This document shows, one piece after another, positions 33,469 to 47,090 of a DNA stretch of 64,000 nt (its first letter is position 1; the number at the start of each line of letters is the position of its first letter). The position numbers and the translations under genes are program-made. The notes below the pieces were generated by a model. The model saw nothing but the letters and a program-made list of their open reading frames with translations. It was not told where the DNA came from and searched no databases. Source of the DNA: Guillardia theta CCMP2712 (Eukaryota > Cryptophyceae > Pyrenomonadales > Geminigeraceae); contig NW_005434651.1 in NCBI RefSeq assembly GCF_000315625.1, positions 359,045-423,044 of the forward strand, written 5' to 3'.

Positions 33469-36400
33469 CTAGTCTGAGCTGTGAAAAACCCTCGTGTCCC
33501 GCATCCCATCCCTCCGAGGAGCTCGAGTATTCTCATCGTCCTCCTCTTCCATTCCACTCGATTTGAGCCGCTGAACTTGTTTATCGGGCATCTTGTCTAA
33601 CTTGTTCTTCCCCAGCGTCAGAGTCTTGAGGCTGCTGAGGCTGAGGATGGCGGAAGGCGGCTCGGAGATCTGGTTGTCCCTCAGAGTCAGAACCTCGAGG
33701 TGAATCAGCCGAGAGACGGAGGAGGGGAGAGAGGAGAGCAGGTTGCCATGCAGCTTGAGGGACCTGAGCAATGTTAAGGCACCGATGCTCTCCGGGAGAG
33801 AAAGGATGCGGTTGCGCTGGAGTTCCAGAGAATGCAACGAAAGCAGACACCCCACAGTCGAGGGGACTGTTGACAGCTTGTTGTTTCCGATGTAGAGCTC
33901 CTCTAGCCGGACCATGTCGCCTATCGTCATCTTGATGTTTGCAATGAGGTTGTCATTCAGGTTCAGTTGCACCATGTTGGTGAGGTTGTAGACTTCCGGG
34001 AAGAAACAGATCTTGTTCATGCTCAAGTTCAAGATCTCCAGGCTCGTCAGCCCAGAGATCGCAGCCGGGACGAGAGTGATGGTGTTTCCTCCAGCAGAGA
34101 GGCAGCGGAGAGAGATGCAGTAACCGATGGCGTCAGGGATCTGGTTGAGGTTGCAGTCATCGAGGAAGAGCATGCTGAGCAGTCGGAGGTTGACGACTGA
34201 GCCAGGCAAGATGAAGATCTTGTCGTTCTGACTCACATTCAGCTCGCAAAGCCCCGACAGCTCGCACACGGCTTCAGGGAACTTCATGAGAGCGTTGCTG
34301 CGCAGGTACAGCTGTTGAAGGTGCTCCATGCCCTGCAGGTCGTCGGGCAAGAGCGAGACTTCATTCATCTCCATGTTGAGGTACCTCAGCTCGTTCAGCT
34401 TGTTCATCCATCTCGGGAACTCGCCGATCGAGTTCTGATCCAGCCACAGGTTCTGGAGCTTGTGCAGGGTCTTGACGCACAGGGGAAACTCAGTGAGCCT
34501 GTTCTCACCGAGGTCAAGGGACTGCAGGTTGACGAGAGTGCCGAGCTCGTTCGGAATGGCTTTGAGCTTGTTCGTTCGCAGGTTCAAGTCTTGAAGACCC
34601 ACAAGGACGCCGAGCCACGTGCCAACCTGACGGCATTGATTGCGACTGAAGTTGAACCTGGTCAGATTTGAGCACTTGGCAATGACAGCAGGAATTTGCT
34701 GCAGATCTTGTCCTTGGAGATTGAGAAAGTTTGTCAGGGTGCTGGACTGCAACCTTGAAAGGAATTGGAGAATTTCAGGGACTGTGAACTTGTCTATCAC
34801 CTCCTGCATCGTGTCTTTGAAATCGTTGTCGTCAAGAGCAAGTTCAACAAGCTGAGTCATCGCACACATCTCGAACGGAAGTTCCTTCAAACGATTCATG
34901 CTCAGCTTCAAAGATTGTATCGATGTCGAGCCAGATAGGGTAGCATTGAGGTTTTGCAGGCGATTATTCGTGCAGTCAAGATGTGTCAACCTGTAGTTCT
35001 TGTGGATTGACCCTGGGAGATGTTCAAGTTTGTTCGCCTCCACTACCAAGATTTCAAGATTTCGCAATAGGAAGATGTCTTCAGGCAGAGATTTGATACG
35101 ATTCCGTGTGAGATTGAGCTCCTTGATTGCAGTCAGGGTCAAAACATTCTCATTCAAAATCTCAATCTTGTTGTTCATCACGTTGTAGGAGATCAAGTTG
35201 CGATAGGGAGCGAACGGGCAGCTTGAGAGGCCGTATCCGATCATCTCCAGCCTTCTTGTCGACTTTGACTTGTTGACGTCTTCGATCCACCTGAGCATTT
35301 GTTTGATCCCTCGTTCGCAGACAACCGCGGGAATGTCTCGTCGCTCGTCGTCTTGGACGTGAATGTGCCTCAGGCTTGTCATCGTTGTGAACCACAAGGG
35401 GAGATGTCCGCTGTCGCTCAGGGTCAGCGCCTCACTCACCCACAGCTCCTTCAGCTTCCGCAGGCTTGTCAGGGTGTTGGGCACCTCGTGAAACACGTTG
35501 TTCCCTATGGAGAACTTGATAAGCTTCTTGAGGGACGAGATCGCATCGGGCAAGGCACGCAAGTAGTTGTGAGAGACGTACAGTTCTGCTAGCCTCTGAT
35601 ATGAGCTGACAGCTCCTGACAGATAGATGAGCTTGTTATGATTGAGGGCTAGTTGCTGCAAGTTTGTAAGATCAAAGAACTCTGAAGGTAACTCCTCGAT
35701 CTGATTGTGAGACACGTCGAGGCATGTCAGAGAAGTGAGCGCCCCGATGGCAGCATGCAGGAAGGTCAGCCGGTTGAAGTCAAGCTTCAGTGTCGTGAGA
35801 TGCACCAACTTTCCTATCTGAGCAGGGATTTCATCTATCTTGTTGAAGGAGAGGACCATCTCTTTCATCCCAAGCAGATTCCCGATGTACGGCACGAGCT
35901 TTTCCATGTCGTTCCTTGAAAAGTCAAGTGAATACAGATTGCCAACCTTGCAAACTGACTTGGGAAAGACAGAGACTGCGTTGCCGCTCATGTTCAAAGT
36001 CTCCAGTTGCATCAACCAAGATATTGAAGATGGGAAATAGATTATTTCGTTCTTTTGCAAGATTAATGACTTCATTGCAGTCATCATCCCGATTTGAGAT
36101 GGTATTGTGACAATGTTGTTGAATCCGATACCAAGCAAGGTCAGCGAGGTCAGGCAAGAGAACTCTCTTGGAATCTCTTTGATCAAGTTGTTGTCTGCAA
36201 CGATTTCAAGCAGCGCCGTGCAAGATCCCATTTCACTTGGCAGAGAGACGAGCGCATTGAAACTCAACTTGCAGACTTCAAGCTGCGCGAGTCGTCCAAC
36301 AGCAGCAGGGAGCAGGCGAAGTTTGTTTTGAGACAGGATGAGTGTGCGCAACATAGGCGGGAAGTCAAAACCTTCTGGAAATGTTCTGATCTGATTCGAG

Positions 36401-39400
36401 GAGAGATCCAACTCCAGCAGGGCCTGGAGTCTGATCCATGAAGTCAAGATGTCTCGAATATTGTTCTTTGAGCATGAGAACTTGACGAGGGAATCAAAGT
36501 TCTCTATGCTCTTGTCGATCTTCTCTAGCTGATTGTTGTCCAAACACACAGTCTTCAACGGCTGCCGTGAAGGTGAATCAGGCGATTTATCTTCCTGCCA
36601 GATGTCTTCGGGGATACGGTTGAGTTCAAGATCACGAAGCATCATCTCTCCAGTCTTGCGCCCGTTCAGAAGCTTCACGACATATTCCACCTGCAAGTTG
36701 ACTTCTCTACTCGCTGTATTTTGAAAGAAATCTCCGAGAAACGTTTCACTGACATTGAACACGTCGAGCTGTGTGAGGTCTGTCATGGCCGCAGGAACAT
36801 CTGCAAGAGGATTGTTGCTCACGTTGAGGTAGTTGAGCTTCTTGAGAGTAGCCAAGGCTTCGGGCAGTGATGACAATTTGTTGAAACTGCCGTCAAAAAG
36901 CTGAAGATTGACTAGCTGAGAAATTGCGTCAGGGAGCTCTGCGATCTCATTCCGTGACACGTCGATCCCCGTGCAGATGTCAACGAAGTTGACACACCAG
37001 GGAGACGGGAAGTAGTCGAGATATTTCCATCCGAACTTGACCTCATGCATGTCAAGTTTCTTGGTCCGAACAAGCCTCTCCTCTCTCATGAGATAATCTT
37101 GAATCGATTTCAGCCCGAGGTCTACCACATGTGGAGGCGGATCTTCAAGGGGATTGTACTGAACATTGAGAACTTCAAGATCTGTGAGCAAAGCAATGGA
37201 GTAATGTAAGCTGGTCAACGAATTGCTTTGTAGGTATAGTTCAGCTAAACCTTCAAACTTTCCCATGTGTGGAAGGATTTCAAGCACGTTTCTTGAAAGA
37301 TCGAGGGTTTCTAGATCAATGAATGCGGTGATGATTTGAGGGATCTCTCGCAGTTTGTTGTTTGCCAGACTGAGATGCAACAGGTCTGTCATCGTTGTGA
37401 TTTCTTTAGGGAAAAACTTCAGCCCGAGGTTGGAGAGGTCTAAACGTTTCGTTCTGTCGGAGTTGATGATCTTCTTGTAATATTGCACTAGCGTCTCATT
37501 GCTCCTCATGATCACTTCCTTGGGCGGTGTCATGGTCATTCTCATGTTCTGAGCATTCAGTTTCTTCAGGACCGTGAGGTGCGAGACTTCAACCTTGAAC
37601 GTCTCACACAATTTCAACTTCTTCAGCTTGTCTGGTAATGTCTTGACAGGGTTAGCGTGTAGCAGCAACGTGTTGAGCTGTGTCAGACCGACGATGGAGT
37701 TTGGAACGTCGGTAATGCGGTTGTTGGATAGGTCGAGGTATGTGAGGGACTGGCACCCTCCTGAAAACTCACTCGTCAACGCAATAAAAAAATTGCTATC
37801 AGTTCCTCCAATAGATTTCGGAATGGTCGAAATTTTGTTCTGTCCCAGGTCCAAAAATCTCAAATCACTCAATCGTGTAAAACTATCTGGTAACGTCTCA
37901 ATGTTGTTGAATCTCAAGTTCAGAGTTTGCAAGCAATACATGTTTCCAATATTAGCCGGGAGCAATGCAAGACGATTTTTAGAAATTGACAGCTCTGTTA
38001 TCCTGGTTTGTTGACAAATTGCAGCTGGAAGGCTTGGTAGTTGATTGTTATCGAGTCGAAAAACCTCCATCAGCCCTATCTGTGACACATGGTCTTCCAT
38101 ATGCATGATCTTGTTGAAACTTAAATCCAGAACTTTCAATGTTTGTATGCTTGTGAGGTGTAGCGGTAAAGAAACAATCTGAAAATCACTCAGATGAAAT
38201 ATTTTCTTCTGAAGTCCTTCTCTGATTCTGTCGAGGTAGCTGACGGCAACCTTGGTGCCTTGAGTGGAGATGTCCTTGGGAGGTAGGATCAAATCATTCC
38301 AATCAAACTCCAGCACCCGGATCCTCCAGAACTCTTTCAAATTGAGCGGGAGAGTTTTCAGAGGGTTGCCTCTTATCTTCAACTCTGTCACAGATGTCCA
38401 GGAAGCAAACACTTGCGGGATTGTCTCAAGCAGATTGTTCTCCATGTGCAGGACCTTCAAAGACTGCATCCGGGCAAACACTTGAGGGATGTTTGAGATT
38501 TGGTTGTTGCACAGAGAGACATGAGTCAAAGAGTTGTTGGAGGAGATTGGTTGAGGTATCGTCTTGAACTTGTTGCTATCCGCACTGAAAAGCTGAAGCG
38601 ATGCACATTTGCGAATCGACTGTGGAAATGAATTCAATCGATTTCTGTTCGCGGAGAAATACTTGAGAGCTTTGAAGTTACCAAACCTGAGAGGAATCGA
38701 AGATATCCTGTTATCGTCAAGGTACAAGGCTTCAAGTTTTAGCAAGGAACAAACCTCATCAGGCAGCACAGAGATATCATTTTCTGACAGATCGAGAGCG
38801 ATCAGGTTAGTCAGTGCATGTATTGAAGCCGGGACACTTGCGAGATTGTTTCTTGTTAGGGAGATGGATTTGAGTTCTCCAGACAAGTTTCCGAGCTCAT
38901 GGGTAGTGATCTCTGGAGGCAGGTAGTGCAGGTGATAATCTTCGAGCTCAATGGACATGGTTGACTTGGCTTCTTCGTATCGCTTCAAGTAGTCCAGCAG
39001 GTAAGAAATCCCCTTCTTTGAGATGAATTTTGAAACCTCAAAAGGAGGAGACGCAATCTTCTCTTCCCAGTCCGCATTGAACGTCGTCAGATTCCTCAGT
39101 CTGCAGAATGAGAACGGAATGCCTTCAATCTCGTTCTCAACGATGGAAAGAAAAGTCAGCGATGTACATTGGCCGAGTTGAGCCGGGAGGCTTGAGAGGC
39201 GATTTCTATCGAGGATTAAGGACTGGAGCTGAGACAGGTGCATTATCGACTCGGGTATGGAAACCAGGCTGTTGTCACAAATAGAAAGACTTTTCAACAA
39301 GACCAGAGCTCCAAAGTCAGGCACAATCTTCTCGATAGTTTGCTTCATGATATTCTGAACCTCTCGAGCCATCTCAGAGGTTTCGTTGTTGACGCGATAG

Positions 39401-42400
39401 CTGTCAGGTGGCAAATGTGTCAGCAGATTCTTGTCCAGCCTGAGGCTTTCAAGGACGGAGATGGTACAGATCTCCTCAGGCAGCTCTGACAGCTTGCCCT
39501 CGGTCAAATCCAACTCGCCGGTGTCAAGAGAGCTCAGGAGCTTCTTACAGTAGTCTCTCATCGAGGCGAGGCCTTCCCTCGTGATCGACCTGGGAGGGCT
39601 CTGCACGCAGTTCTCCTCGAAGACGAAACTCTCAAGTTGGTCGAAATGTGCAAACTCAACAGGAAAGTGAGTGAAGCGACTCTCTTCACATGATAGTCTA
39701 CGTAACTGTTTCATCTGACAAAGCGCCGCCGGGAATCTTTGAACGAAAGGGTTCTTGCTGACATCGAGGTCTTCCATTGTCGTAAGCGCCCCAAGATAAT
39801 CTGGAATACAGGCCAGGTAATTCTGATCAAGGTGTAAAAGTTTAAGCTGTGCAAGGTTTGTAATCGAGGAACTGATTTCCTTGATTTTGTTGTCTTTCAG
39901 GATGAGAACAATGAGTTTGACAAGTGTTGATACGCAATCAGGAATCTGTTGTAGTCGATTAGATGTAACAACCAATTTGACGATCAAGCTACATTGTCCC
40001 AATGATTCTGGAAGACTTTTCAAAGAGTTCTGTTCGACGACAAGCTCTTTCAAGGCTGTTATGGATCCTACGGTATTGGGAAGAAAATGCAAAGAGTTCT
40101 GACTTATGTTGAGCACTGCGAGGTCATGCATTTCGCAGACATCAGGAGGAAGTTCGCTCAGAGAGAACTGCTCTAAGTAGAGCTCGTGCTTGATTTCTCC
40201 TTCCATCAGTTTTGCAAAGAAGCTTCTGATGTCCCTGATGGAGTTGGTAGCAAGAACTTGCGGAGGTGATATCAGCGCACAGTTCTTCACGCTCAAATCC
40301 ACCAGAGGTTGAATGTTGACCAGCGACTTGGGAAGCCTTCTCAGGCGGAAGTTGTCATCCAGGTTGAGTGAGGTCAAGGACTGCATCAGATCAAAGTAGC
40401 TCGCAATCTCCAGAAACCGATTGCCCTGCAAGGAGAGCTTGGTCAGGGACGAGCAGCTCTTGCAGACTGACTCAGGCATCTCATCGATGTAGTTGTGGCT
40501 CAGATTCAACTCTCTCAGGTCCCGCAGATCTCGAATCTCCAGCGGCACATGCAGCAGGCCATAAGAGCTGAAGTCCAGCACGTGCGTCACCGCAGCTCTA
40601 GACAGGGTTCGCAGGTGCTCCATGACGCAAGGGATTCCCTTTCGAACGATCTCGTTGCAGGGGACTCTCAGTGAATCGCATTCCAGCGACAGGATCTTGA
40701 GGTGGGTGATAGCCCCGAGGTACAGGGGCAACTCTTCGAGGCCATAGTTCTTGGAGAGATCAAGCGAGGTCATGCTTGACATTTCTCCGATTTCAAATGG
40801 GATTGTTTGTATCATGTTGTTTGAGAAGTCAGCTTTCTCAACTCCTGTCATACCGCAAGCAAACAAGGGAAAGCGTCTGAACTTGTTCTGTTGCATCAGT
40901 AGAAGCTTGACATGCTTCATGTTTGCGAATGAAGGAGGAACAGTGTCGAGTTCGTTGTCGTGAAGGCGGAGATCTGTGATCGAAGACATCTCCCCGAAAC
41001 GATTGGGCAGCCGCTTCAGATTGTTGTTGTCAGCATAGAAATGCACAACTTTTGTGAGGTTTCCTATTGTATCAGGCAAAAACTCTAGATTGTTGTGCCG
41101 AATCGAAAAATATTTCAAGTTGTGGAGATGTCCGAGTTCATCTGGAAGGTACTTGAGATGATTGTTTTCAACATTTAGATCCACGATCTTGCTCAGATGT
41201 GAGATTGAATCTGACATGAGAAACATTTGATTGTTGCTGACTTGTAAGCTCGTCAGGTTCACCAGTTGACTCAGTTCCGAGTGCATGTATCTGATCTCAT
41301 TGTTTCCAAGATCAAGAGAAGTCAACGTTGTCACGTAGCAAAGCTCAAGAGGCAGGTGGTCCAACTCTCTTGCGTTGAGATCGCCATAACAAGACTCTCG
41401 CATCTGGCACAAACTCTGAAGCCATCGGAGCACATTCTCTGAACCGAGGCTGCAAACTGAAGGCGCAGGAATCTTCAACCTCTCTAAGTCAATGTCAAAT
41501 TCAGACAGACTTGTCAGATATCCCATGTCCGTTGGGACCGTCTGCCAGAAGTGTTGAGAAAGTGCACAAGGCGAAAGCAAGGGAATACCTCGATGGGGTT
41601 GCTGGAAAGCCTGAGCTTCTTCAAACAGGTTAGGTTACCCATCTCGGGGTGTAAGACGCGGATGTCATTGTCTCTGAGATCCAACACTGTCAGGCTTGAG
41701 AATCGCTTCATCATGTCGAGAGGAATCTCTGTCAGACGGTGACCAGTGAGCTCTAGCACCCGCAAGTCTGCGATGATGCTGATGCACTTGGGATACTCTC
41801 GGATCGGAATGTCGAACAGATCCTTCGACAGCTTCAGAATTTTGAATGTGTTTGCACTGTTGCAACATGTCAGAAACAACAAGTGACAGTCTGCCCATTA
41901 CTTGTCCAATCGACGCAGGTACGTTCTGATCTTCTTCCATTTCTCTGCTTTGGGCGTCCCACTCACCACTGCAGAGATGTCTTCGTCGTCTTCAGATGGA
42001 ATCTTGTTCTCATCGTAGGAAAAGGCTGTCAATGAAGTCAGCCGCCCGAATTCCCATGGCAGGCAGGTGAGCTGGTTTTTCTCCAAGGACATGTGCTCCA
42101 GTCTATGAAGCATCCCGATGGTCCTCGGCAAGAACTCGATGCGGTTGTCATGAGCCCAGAAGCGCTGGAGGGAAGCGCACAAGCCGATCTCTTCAGGAAG
42201 AGATCGGAGCCTGTTTCCATTCACCTTGATCACCTGAACATTAGTGAATGTCCCGATGAGGGGGTCGACGTATTCCAGCAGGTTGTTGTTGATCCAGAGC
42301 AAGGAGATGCTTGTCAAATCCCAGAGACCGGAAGGAATCTCCTTGATAGGCAAGTTGATGATCTCGCATTCTCCTGTCTTTCTAGCAATTTCAATCCTCG

Positions 42401-42461
42401 CTTCTAACTTCTTGCTTAGTTCAACACCAATCCCTTCTTTCTGCTGATTCTTCTTGTTCAT
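33469..42461 (-). CDS. Giant leucine-rich-repeat protein with recurring hinge modules (about 2,966 residues)
   Basis: Three exons join exactly in frame: 42461-41902, 41856-41589 and 41541-33469 (8,901 nt), with introns of 45 and 47 nt. Start: ATG 42461 (MNKKNQQKEGIGVELSKKLE); stop TAG 33471-33469. No signal peptide or membrane segment is seen. Nearly the whole protein is made of 23-residue LRRs of the SHOC2-like type (LxxLxxLxLxxNxLxxLPxx), probably more than 100. They are interrupted about 12 times by a hinge containing PP followed by an amphipathic helix and a weak LRR. Examples are PPRSITREGLASMRDYCKKL, PPPHVVDLGLKSIQDYLMRE and PAVVCERGIKQMLRWIEDV. Similar helices follow LRRs in ROCO-type proteins, but no GTPase or kinase domain is present. 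A binding scaffold is the natural inference. Confidence 0.93.
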
Positions 42462-42894
42462 GGTTCATGCTGGTCAAGTAACCGCTCGCATCAGTGCTCT
42501 ATCTCTCAGCATGGCATTCTCAGTTGACATACTTTACATCTGTTCTTCGCCTGCAGCATCCGCCTGCCTTTCAAGTTTCCATCTGCTCGTCCTTGGCGCC
42601 GTTGCTATCGCTACCTCATGGCGTTCACGGTTCCTTCCGTTACAAACCGTTGGAAGTAAACCGGTGGACGGGATGCGACTAAACGCGATCGAGAATGGCG
42701 TGGATTTGAGGAGGCGAGGAAAAAAGCGAAGAAGAATGTGCGGATGAGAGAGATAGAAGGAATGAAAGAGGCATGGAGACGATCATGGGCGAACAAGCAT
42801 GCGATTGAGTTATGAAAGACTCATCAGTCAAAATTATGATTGATATTGAAGCAGAGAAGCAGGGGGGTGTATGATGCTTTGATAGAGAGAAGTT
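42462..42894. promoter_or_regulatory. Shared divergent promoter region with MYB-like pair
   Basis: 433 bp between the giant LRR gene (-) and the beta-helix-like gene (+). It contains CCGTTACAAACCGTTG at 42637-42652, two CNGTTR MYB-type half sites 10 bp apart (start to start). A G6 run (42862-42867) lies 27 nt before the downstream ATG. Short open frames here look accidental. Confidence 0.45.
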
Positions 42895-44505
42895 ATGAAA
42901 AGCCAACAGACTGCAGCGCTCTGGCTTGTGCTTTCCGGTGTGTTGTGTGTCTGCAATGGTGAGCATTGGTGGCCAAATCGGGCAACGGGGAGCAGAAGAT
43001 TGTTGAATCGCCTTCGAGGAGGATTCTCGGACAGCGAGGAAAGCTTGGCAGAGGCAAACAAGCAGATTACAGCAGCGGTATTAGAGGAAATGAGGCAGTT
43101 GAACCGAAGCTCATGTGGAATTCCTATGGTATAAGTTCATCTGTCTTACTAAGATTTGAAAAATCGTGCCTGGGTACAGTTACGACCTGAGCCGAAACCG
43201 TTGGAAGGCGATATCAGGATCCCTGGAGATTTCAACGACATAGTCGAGGCTCTTGTTACTTGCAAGGTGAGCTGAAGGGAGCTCGGTATTCTTGCTGCTT
43301 AACATTCGGCAGAACGGGTCGAGTTTCTTCCTTGGAGAAGGGAAATACCACTGGGATGAATTGACTACGCCGAATGGAACGAGGCGGATAGGGCACGGTC
43401 TCATCTCCTCCTTCTCTTGGCCTTTGCGTCACACTGCTCAGACTTCAAGAACAAGAACGATGCTGCCGGTGGAACCATCTTCATCGCACACACTCTCCGA
43501 CTCCGTGGACATCCGAAGGCTGAGCTCTGGTGAGAAAGGACAATCGTTTGCAAGGGGTTGGGATGACGTGATGTCTCAGGGGACATCTTGTCTTCGTCTC
43601 TGGGTCTTCAGGCATCTGCAAGTACGTCACGTTGGCAGCAGACTGCCGACAGTCGGACGCAGGACATCCCTCGGTTTTCATCTACGGCAGGTCAATTGAT
43701 TCTTGTTGTCCTGCGCGTCAGTGTTTCTACAGGGCATGGCAGTTTCACGAGTGCGAAGTTCGTTCTGCTGGAGGTGCAGCCGTTGCACTGGCTGGAACAG
43801 GAGGGGCCCACATGGTTCGTCATTGTCTGCCAGGAAAAACCATGACGCACGTCTGCAGTACGAATGTGGCATAGGAGGAGTTGAATCATTTCCTACGACT
43901 CGGGCTCAGGTCGGCGTGTGGGTGCTTGAGAACTCAAGCTGCTGGCTCCACTCGTGCGCTGTGAGATCGAACCATCGCTCTGGGTAAGTCGCCACGTTCC
44001 TCGTCGACGATTTGACAATTTGCAGGGTCATTGCAGCGGGTCAAGCAATGCTGAAAGCGTATCAGTGCAGCTTTGCTTTCAATATGCAACACCTTCATCT
44101 GATTCAAGCGTGCAAAGTCGTTGGGCTGCTTCTTTATAGCCCTTGACAAGTCAGCAGGTCAAGCTTTATCGCTGCGAGCTGCACGATAGCCTGGATACAA
44201 GCTTCAAGATCGACCAAGACGAGGTGTCGACTCTCGACTACCCATGACCTGTCCTCACTTGCTGCAGGGTGTTCTGCTCCATCTATATTTCAATCTCATC
44301 CAGGGGAAGCTGTGGAACTCGAACTCGAGGTCGCGAGTAAATCCGTGCTCCAGAAGTTCCATTGAGCCTGTACCGCAGACCAGCAGGGCTGAAGGAGGTT
44401 CAGAACAAGTGCTTTCAAGGTAAGACGCGGGTGCTAACGCTGATCATGGGTAATCTTGCCCCCAGGGAGCTGGAGGGAGGACTTGTCTGTGCTCAACACC
44501 CATAG
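42895..44505 (+). CDS. Secreted right-handed beta-helix-like protein
   Basis: Start: ATG 42895, with signal peptide MKSQQTAALWLVLSGVLCVC and then RLLNRLRGGFSDSEESLA. Later exons read EPKPLEGDIRIPGDFNDIVE, NGSSFFLGEGKYHWDELTTP, DAAGGTIFIAHTLRLRGHPK, WQFHECEVRSAGGAAVALAG and VGVWVLENSSCWLHSCAVRS. The pattern of short strands with W/C-x-x-H/D-C-E-V-R-S and G-G-A-A-V-x-L turns resembles pectin-lyase-fold (parallel beta-helix) repeats. No polysaccharide-lyase catalytic motif is visible. At the 3' end the frame either stops at 44421-44423 or, using the strong AG|GTAAGAC donor at 44419-44427, splices to RELEGGLVCAQHP with TAG 44503-44505. I prefer the spliced form. Confidence 0.6.
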
Positions 44506-44640
44506 AAAGTTGCTAGGTGAGGGCGAAAACACATCGATATAGTACGATGATGCAGCACTGCAGACACAGTGATGGACGTCAGTGCAAGAAGCCACGAGCG
44601 TTCGAGTTTGTAAGTTTATATGAGAAGCCAGCAACTCGCA

Positions 44641-47090
44641 TCAGATTTTCTCGAGCGGAGTGATGCCCAACAGACTCATTCCCTTCTTCATCACTGCTGC
44701 CACAACCTCACAGATCACCAAACGCTGTGACTGTAGGGGATCTCCGATGACGTGGCAGTCGCGGTAGAAGTCGTTGAACTTCTCTGCAGTGTCATAGAGG
44801 AACTCGCAGATGAGATGAGGCAGCAACGTGTCAGCAACGCGCTCCACGACCTCTGGGAACTTGAGGATGTGGAGGACGAGCTGATACTCCTTGGGATGCT
44901 GCACGCTAGGAAGGACGTTGGCAAGGTCCTGCAGCTTGACGCCAGCTCTAGCCTTGATGGACGTGATCCTTGCATACGAGTACATCAAGTAGACGGCTGT
45001 GTTGCCCTTGAGGTCCAACATCTTGTCATACGAGAACTGGTAGTCAGAGATCCGATGCTGCCTCAAGTCCGCGTACTTGACGCAACCGTAGCCGATCCTC
45101 CTGGACGCTTCCTCCAGGTCGCCCTCTGCCATCTGCGTGGTGGATCCTTCCGTGTTCATCCTCTCGCGCAGGTGGGTCAGGGATCTCGTCACGGCTTCGT
45201 CGAGCAGGTCCACGAGCTTCGTGACCTCCCCTGACCTCGTCTTGAACTTCTTCTTGTCATCGCCTGCCAGCATCTGTCAGAGACCCTGTGGAGTTGGAGA
45301 CGGCAGATACCGAGGACAAGACCAAAGGGAACGTGGTCAAGGCGAGCTCCTCCTTCACACCATCCAGCCCTCTTGGCAGCATGGAAGATCATCTCGAAGT
45401 GCTCGCTCTGCCCCGCATCTGTCACGTAGATCACACGATCCTGCAACAAACTCTGTCATGTCAAGTGGATTAATCACTGCATACTCTTACCGCCTTCATT
45501 TCCTGCAACCGGTACTTGACCGCCGTCAAATCGGTACTATCGTAGCCGTACCTGCTCATTTCTTTTCAGCCCTTGTTTTCATTTCTCTCCTCTCGCTCAC
45601 CCGCCATCAGACTTGACAGCCATCAGAGGAAACTGCTTCCCACACTGAATGATCTTCGCTCCATCACTTTCTTCCACCATCCCTTTCGCCGTGAGCTCCT
45701 TCACAACGTCGGGGATGCGCGAGTTGTAGAAACTCTCGCCCTGCCTACCGTCAACCGACTACAGTGGATCCGCCAAGGTCAACCTGCTCGACGAGTCCCG
45801 CACACTCAAGGCGGTCATAGACCATCTGGAACTGAATGCGCGAGACATCGCACAAGGCCTTCCAGCACTGAAGGGAGTACGGGTCCCCCGCCTGCCAGCT
45901 CTTCCGTTACCAACGTCAACTAAGACGCCGCGTCCACCTGAAGGGTGACAACCGACGTACGCGAAGCTTCTTTGAACTCTGCGTCTTCGTCGAATCGTTT
46001 CTTCGCCTCCTTATAGAACCTGAGCATCGGCAACTTTCAGTGGTCGCCAGTCACGTCGGGCGTTTCATCACGTGGTCAGATCACTGATGTTTGGCGGCTG
46101 CTCGTGGAAGTTGGGGTAGGCAGTCTGTCAGCCAGCATGAGCGCAAGTAGTTCACAACATGGAAGCATCAGTCTTGCGTCATACCCTGAGATGGTTGATC
46201 AGCATCCCGAACTGTGTACCCCAGTCTCCGACATGGTTGATGCGGTGGACCTGACGTCAGCCCTCTCAGCTCACCCCCACGTCCATCGCTCCTCTCACCC
46301 TGTGTCCGCAAAACTCCAGCACTCTGCAGATCGACTCCCCGATGATGGTTGATCGCAGATGTCCCTACTCCTCGTCATCCGCCGGCCACAAACGGGGACA
46401 GAGCTCTTACCACGTGCATTTCCTTGGCGATGTTGGGAGAGGAGAAGTCCACCACAACCTCTTGCGGCTGGCTGGCTGGAGGCTGCGGTCCTGTTTAACA
46501 TAGTCTTAGCAGATGGTGCGAGCCTGTCAGGGGTGCCACCATTCTTGAGGATCTTGGCAAAAGACTCAGCGATGAAGGCGGGGTCCAAGAAGATGTTGAT
46601 GAAGCCTTGAAGCCGAACTCAGAGGCAGCGCATGCAGTGAATGCTCACCTGGTCCTGCGATCTCAGTCTTCAGAAGCACTTTGTTCTTCGGTATGCATTC
46701 CACGATTCGCGCCGACACATCCCGGGGAGCCTTTGGCGCGTCAGCCACACCCTGCGTGGGGATAAGCGAAACCATTCGCACGGCCAAGGCATGAGAGACA
46801 ACCTTGTCCTTGAGGATCTTGTGAATTGCCATGGCTGAGTTGCACTGATAGTCACCATGCTTGGCGTCGGAAGTGGCCTGAACTACAAGCCAGCGACTCT
46901 TTTCAAGGGACTCTGGTACGATGGGAAATGCTTGAGCGATGGCCTTTTCAAAGAGGAGGGTGACAGCGGAGATGAGTGTCGTCTCTTCTCCTGCTGCTGC
47001 CTGCACCTGTCGCTTGAGTGCCTGAAGCGCCTCCTCCACCTCCTCCAGCGCCTTCACGTTCCCCGTCAGACGCTTTCCCAAGTCCTCCAT
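44641..47090 (-). CDS. Arginyl-tRNA synthetase
   Basis: Class I aminoacyl-tRNA synthetase charging tRNA-Arg. Start: ATG 47090-47088 ([20 protein letters not shown]); the open frame continues upstream to about 47138 but without ATG. The N-terminal domain shows [20 protein letters not shown]. The HIGH-equivalent is split by an intron: [16 protein letters not shown] ends at a GTAAGAG donor near 46412, and [18 protein letters not shown] resumes near 46352, giving [18 protein letters not shown] is present near 46220. The KMSKS-region equivalent [13 protein letters not shown] and the anticodon-binding alpha-helical domain are in the last exon (about 45273-44641), ending [10 protein letters not shown]. 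Several introns lie between 46630 and 45290. I see no organelle-targeting peptide, so a cytosolic enzyme is likely. Confidence 0.92.
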
